In this document: piece by piece, positions 61,946-64,000 of the stretch | Position numbering within the stretch: the first letter of the stretch is position 1 | Layout of the letters: each line of letters begins with the position of its first letter | From: Streptococcus sp. D7B5 | GTDB lineage: Bacteria; Bacillota; Bacilli; Lactobacillales; Streptococcaceae | Assembly: GCF_029691405.1 (NCBI RefSeq) | Contig: NZ_CP121467.1 | Location: 1 to 64,000, forward strand | Reading direction: 5' to 3' | DNA length: 64,000 nt | Notes under the pieces: generated by a model | Seen by the model: only the letters and a program-made list of their open reading frames with translations | Told to the model about the DNA's origin: nothing | Database searches by the model: none | Translations under genes and position numbers: made by a program

Positions 61946-61995
61946 GATGAGCTTGTTTTGATAGAATTATAAAATCAAATCTAGAAAGGGAACCT

Positions 61996-63375
61996 ATGTT
62001 ACACAACGCATTTGCCTATGTTACAAGGAAGTTTTTCAAATCGATTGTTATCTTCCTGATTATTCTCCTCATGGCGAGCTTGAGTTTGGTCGGCTTGTCG
62101 ATCAAGGGAGCTACTGCCAAGGCTTCTCAGGAGACATTTAAAAATATCACCAATAGCTTCTCCATGCAAATCAATCGTCGCGTCAACCAAGGAACGCCAC
62201 GTGGTTCAGGGAATATCAAGGGTGAGGATATCAAAAAAATCACCGAAAACAAGGCCATCGAGTCTTATGTTAAACGCATCAACGCTATCGGAGATTTGAC
62301 TGGATACGACCTGATTGAAACTCCAGAAACCAAGAAAAATCTCACTGCTGACCGAGCAAAACGGTTTGGAAGTAGTTTGATGATTACAGGTGTCAATGAT
62401 TCCTCTAAAGAAGATAAGTTTGTCTCTGGTTCATATAAGCTGGTCGAAGGTGAGCACCTAACCAACGACGACAAGGACAAGATCCTCATGCACAAGGACT
62501 TGGCAGCTAAACACGGCTGGAAAGTTGGAGATAAGGTCAAACTAGACTCCAATGTCTATGATGCAGACAATGAAAAAGGAGCCAAGGAAACAGTCGAAGT
62601 GACAATCAAGGGACTCTTTGATGGTCATAATAAGTCAGCAGTAACCTACTCACAAGAACTCTATGAAAACACAGCTATCACAGACATTCACACTGCTGCA
62701 AAACTTTATGGATACACAGAAGACACAGCTATTTATGGGGACGCAACCTTCTTTGTAACAGCAGACAAGAACTTGGATGATGTCATGAAAGAGTTGAAGG
62801 GTATCAATGGTATCAACTGGAAGAGCTACACACTTGTGAAGAGCTCCTCTAACTACCCAGCTCTAGAGCAATCCATCTCTGGTATGTACAAGATGGCCAA
62901 CCTCCTCTTCTGGGGTAGCTTGAGCTTCTCAGTTCTTCTCCTTGCACTCTTGCTCAGTCTTTGGATCAACGCCCGTCGCAAGGAAGTGGGAATCCTCCTC
63001 TCTATCGGTCTCAAGCAGGCAAGTATCTTGGGGCAATTCATTACCGAATCTATCCTGATTGCCATTCCTGCTCTTATTTCTGCTTACTTCCTAGCCAACT
63101 ACACAGCCCGTGCCATCGGAAATACTGTTCTTGCCAATGTCACTTCAGGTGTTGCCAAGCAAGCCAGCAAGGCTGCTCAAGCCTCTAATCTTGGTGGTGG
63201 TGCAGAAGTAGACGGCTTTAGCAAGACCCTGTCGAGCCTAGACATTTCCATTCAGACATCAGACTTTATCATCGTCTTTGTCCTAGCCTTGGTTCTAGTG
63301 GTTCTCGTTATGGCTCTTGCCTCAAGCAATCTCCTCAGAAAACAACCAAAAGAGCTCTTGCTCGATAGCGAATAA
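61996..63375 (+). CDS. vex3: Vex3 ABC transporter permease
   Basis: A 459-residue FtsX/MacB-type permease with one N-terminal helix (about 14-35), an extracellular domain (about 40-295) and three C-terminal helices. INARRKEVGILLSIGLKQASIL is the FtsX loop. It is longer than Vex1 because of a loop near residue 390 (AKQASKAAQASNLGGGAEVDG). AGAAAGGGAACC lies before the ATG. A hairpin separates it from vncR. Confidence 0.94.
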   Translation: MLHNAFAYVTRKFFKSIVIFLIILLMASLSLVGLSIKGATAKASQETFKNITNSFSMQINRRVNQGTPRGSGNIKGEDIKKITENKAIESYVKRINAIGDLTGYDLIETPETKKNLTADRAKRFGSSLMITGVNDSSKEDKFVSGSYKLVEGEHLTNDDKDKILMHKDLAAKHGWKVGDKVKLDSNVYDADNEKGAKETVEVTIKGLFDGHNKSAVTYSQELYENTAITDIHTAAKLYGYTEDTAIYGDATFFVTADKNLDDVMKELKGINGINWKSYTLVKSSSNYPALEQSISGMYKMANLLFWGSLSFSVLLLALLLSLWINARRKEVGILLSIGLKQASILGQFITESILIAIPALISAYFLANYTARAIGNTVLANVTSGVAKQASKAAQASNLGGGAEVDGFSKTLSSLDISIQTSDFIIVFVLALVLVVLVMALASSNLLRKQPKELLLDSE

Positions 63376-63381
63376 AAAACT

Positions 63382-63428
63382 TGCTACCTATTCTCCTCTA
63401 AATGGGGTATAATATAGGTAGCATTTTT
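63382..63428 (+). terminator. Terminator hairpin between vex3 and vncR, with TATAAT in its loop
   Basis: A perfect 10-bp stem tgctacctat / ataggtagca, then TTTTT. A TATAAT (63408-63413) lies in the loop and could serve vncR. Confidence 0.7.
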
Positions 63429-63516
63429 ATCTATTTCATTTTGATAAGGACTCTTCCTATCAGGATGAAACCGAGAAGATTTACAAGAAATTTAAAGGAA
63501 TGTGAAACGTTTTTCT

Positions 63517-64000
63517 ATGAAAATTTTAATTGTAGAAGATGAAGAGATGATCCGTGAGGGGATCAGTGACTATTTGACCGATTGTGGTTATGAAACCATT
63601 GAAGCAGCAGATGGACAAGAAGCTCTGGAAAAATTTTCCAGCTATGAAGTTGCTCTAGTACTGCTGGATATCCAGATGCCCAAGCTCAATGGCCTCGAAG
63701 TTCTAGCTGAGATTCGTAAGACCAGTCAGGTTCCTGTCTTGATGCTGACCGCTTTTCAGGATGAAGAATACAAGATGAGTGCTTTTGCTTCTCTGGCAGA
63801 CGGTTATCTGGAAAAGCCCTTTTCTCTCTCCCTTTTAAAAGTAAGGGTGGACGCGATTTTCAAGCGCTACTACGATACAGGACGAATCTTCTCTTATAAG
63901 GATACCAAGGTGGACTTTGAGAGTTACAGTGCAAGCCTCGCGGGAGAAGAAGTGGCTATCAATGCCAAAGAGTTGGAAATTCTGGACTATCTGGTGAAAA
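63517..64000 (+). CDS. vncR: VncR response regulator, 5' part (continues past window)
   Basis: The first 161 codons of an OmpR-family regulator, cut by the window edge. The receiver domain has the acidic pair DE at residues 8-9, phosphoacceptor Asp about 51 in LLDIQMPKLNG, and conserved Lys in LEKPFSLSLL. The DNA-binding domain begins at about residue 140 (AINAKELEILDYLV). Its place after vex1-3 identifies it as VncR; VncS should follow. AAAGGAATG is the likely ribosome site, although it is somewhat far from the ATG. Confidence 0.93.
   Translation, partial: MKILIVEDEEMIREGISDYLTDCGYETIEAADGQEALEKFSSYEVALVLLDIQMPKLNGLEVLAEIRKTSQVPVLMLTAFQDEEYKMSAFASLADGYLEKPFSLSLLKVRVDAIFKRYYDTGRIFSYKDTKVDFESYSASLAGEEVAINAKELEILDYLVK

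Noticed and set aside
63465..63542. A 25-codon frame before vncR as a Pep27 equivalent
   Set aside because: It lacks a ribosome site, overlaps the vncR start, and shows no similarity to Pep27 as I know it.

Overview
The window is a low-GC Gram-positive chromosome segment from a mitis-group Streptococcus (S. mitis, S. oralis, S. infantis or a close relative). This rests on a BOX intergenic repeat, extended -10 promoters (TGnTATAAT), an LPNTG-anchored CshA-like adhesin, and gene blocks I recognise from pneumococcus: thrS with TCS01, amino-acid ABC-recJ-estA-uvrC, ldcB-rplK-rplA, apt-metA-dnaD-tpiA-dpr, truA-kinase-ECF, pepQ-gatD-murT-har-helicase-codY-pncA, and vex-vnc. The species cannot be fixed from the sequence alone. 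Most of the window is core genome; I see no prophage, CRISPR array or intact insertion sequence.

Layout. 1-4.7 kb: the 3' part of a large wall-anchored adhesin with CshA-type modules and twelve 150-bp repeats. 4.7-7.4 kb (minus strand): a DUF2974 hydrolase, a membrane-anchored ferredoxin-reductase-like protein and its TetR regulator, with two matching palindromic operators. 7.7-9.8 kb: a BceRS-type two-component system followed by two decayed genes. 10-18.5 kb: a DUF389 membrane protein, an intergenic repeat, a T-box-controlled kinase-thrS operon, a metallophosphoesterase, an unknown membrane protein, an Rrf2 regulator and a YdcF-like protein. 18.6-21.5 kb (minus): a complete polar amino acid ABC transporter. 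21.7-36 kb: recJ, a LysM-CHAP hydrolase, RNase J2, esterase, matrixin-like protease, uvrC, a second metallophosphoesterase, nitroreductase, pepV, a UDG-like protein, rhodanese and brnQ. 36-41.2 kb: two tandem YehR-like lipoproteins, an M42 aminopeptidase, a HIT protein, an LD-carboxypeptidase, and L11/L1 genes with twin L1-site-like leaders.

41.3-51 kb: a non-coding stretch with a possible transposase remnant, methyltransferase, apt, metA (acetyltransferase type), dnaD-like, tpiA, dpr, phnA, membrane proteins, and the truA-kinase-ECF operon. 51-56 kb (minus): a BOX element, a proline dipeptidase, gatD/murT (lipid II amidation) and a Har-like flavoprotein disulfide reductase. 56-59.6 kb: DEAD-box helicase with a structured leader, codY with a CodY box at its own promoter, pncA and tRNA-Leu(AAG). 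60-64 kb: the vex1-vex2-vex3 transporter and the start of vncR, with no recognisable pep27 between them.

Much of the content concerns nutrient supply and its sensing (CodY, T-box, amino-acid transporter, BrnQ, peptidases, MetA) and cell-wall handling (GatD/MurT, LD-carboxypeptidase, CHAP hydrolase, adhesin). I found no clearly new multi-gene system. The best leads are the TetR/palindrome/membrane-reductase module, the paired L1-like leaders, the apparently leaderless uvrC and truA transcripts, the decayed genes behind the two-component system, and the half-conserved lipoprotein duplication. All functional calls come from reading motifs, not from database searches.
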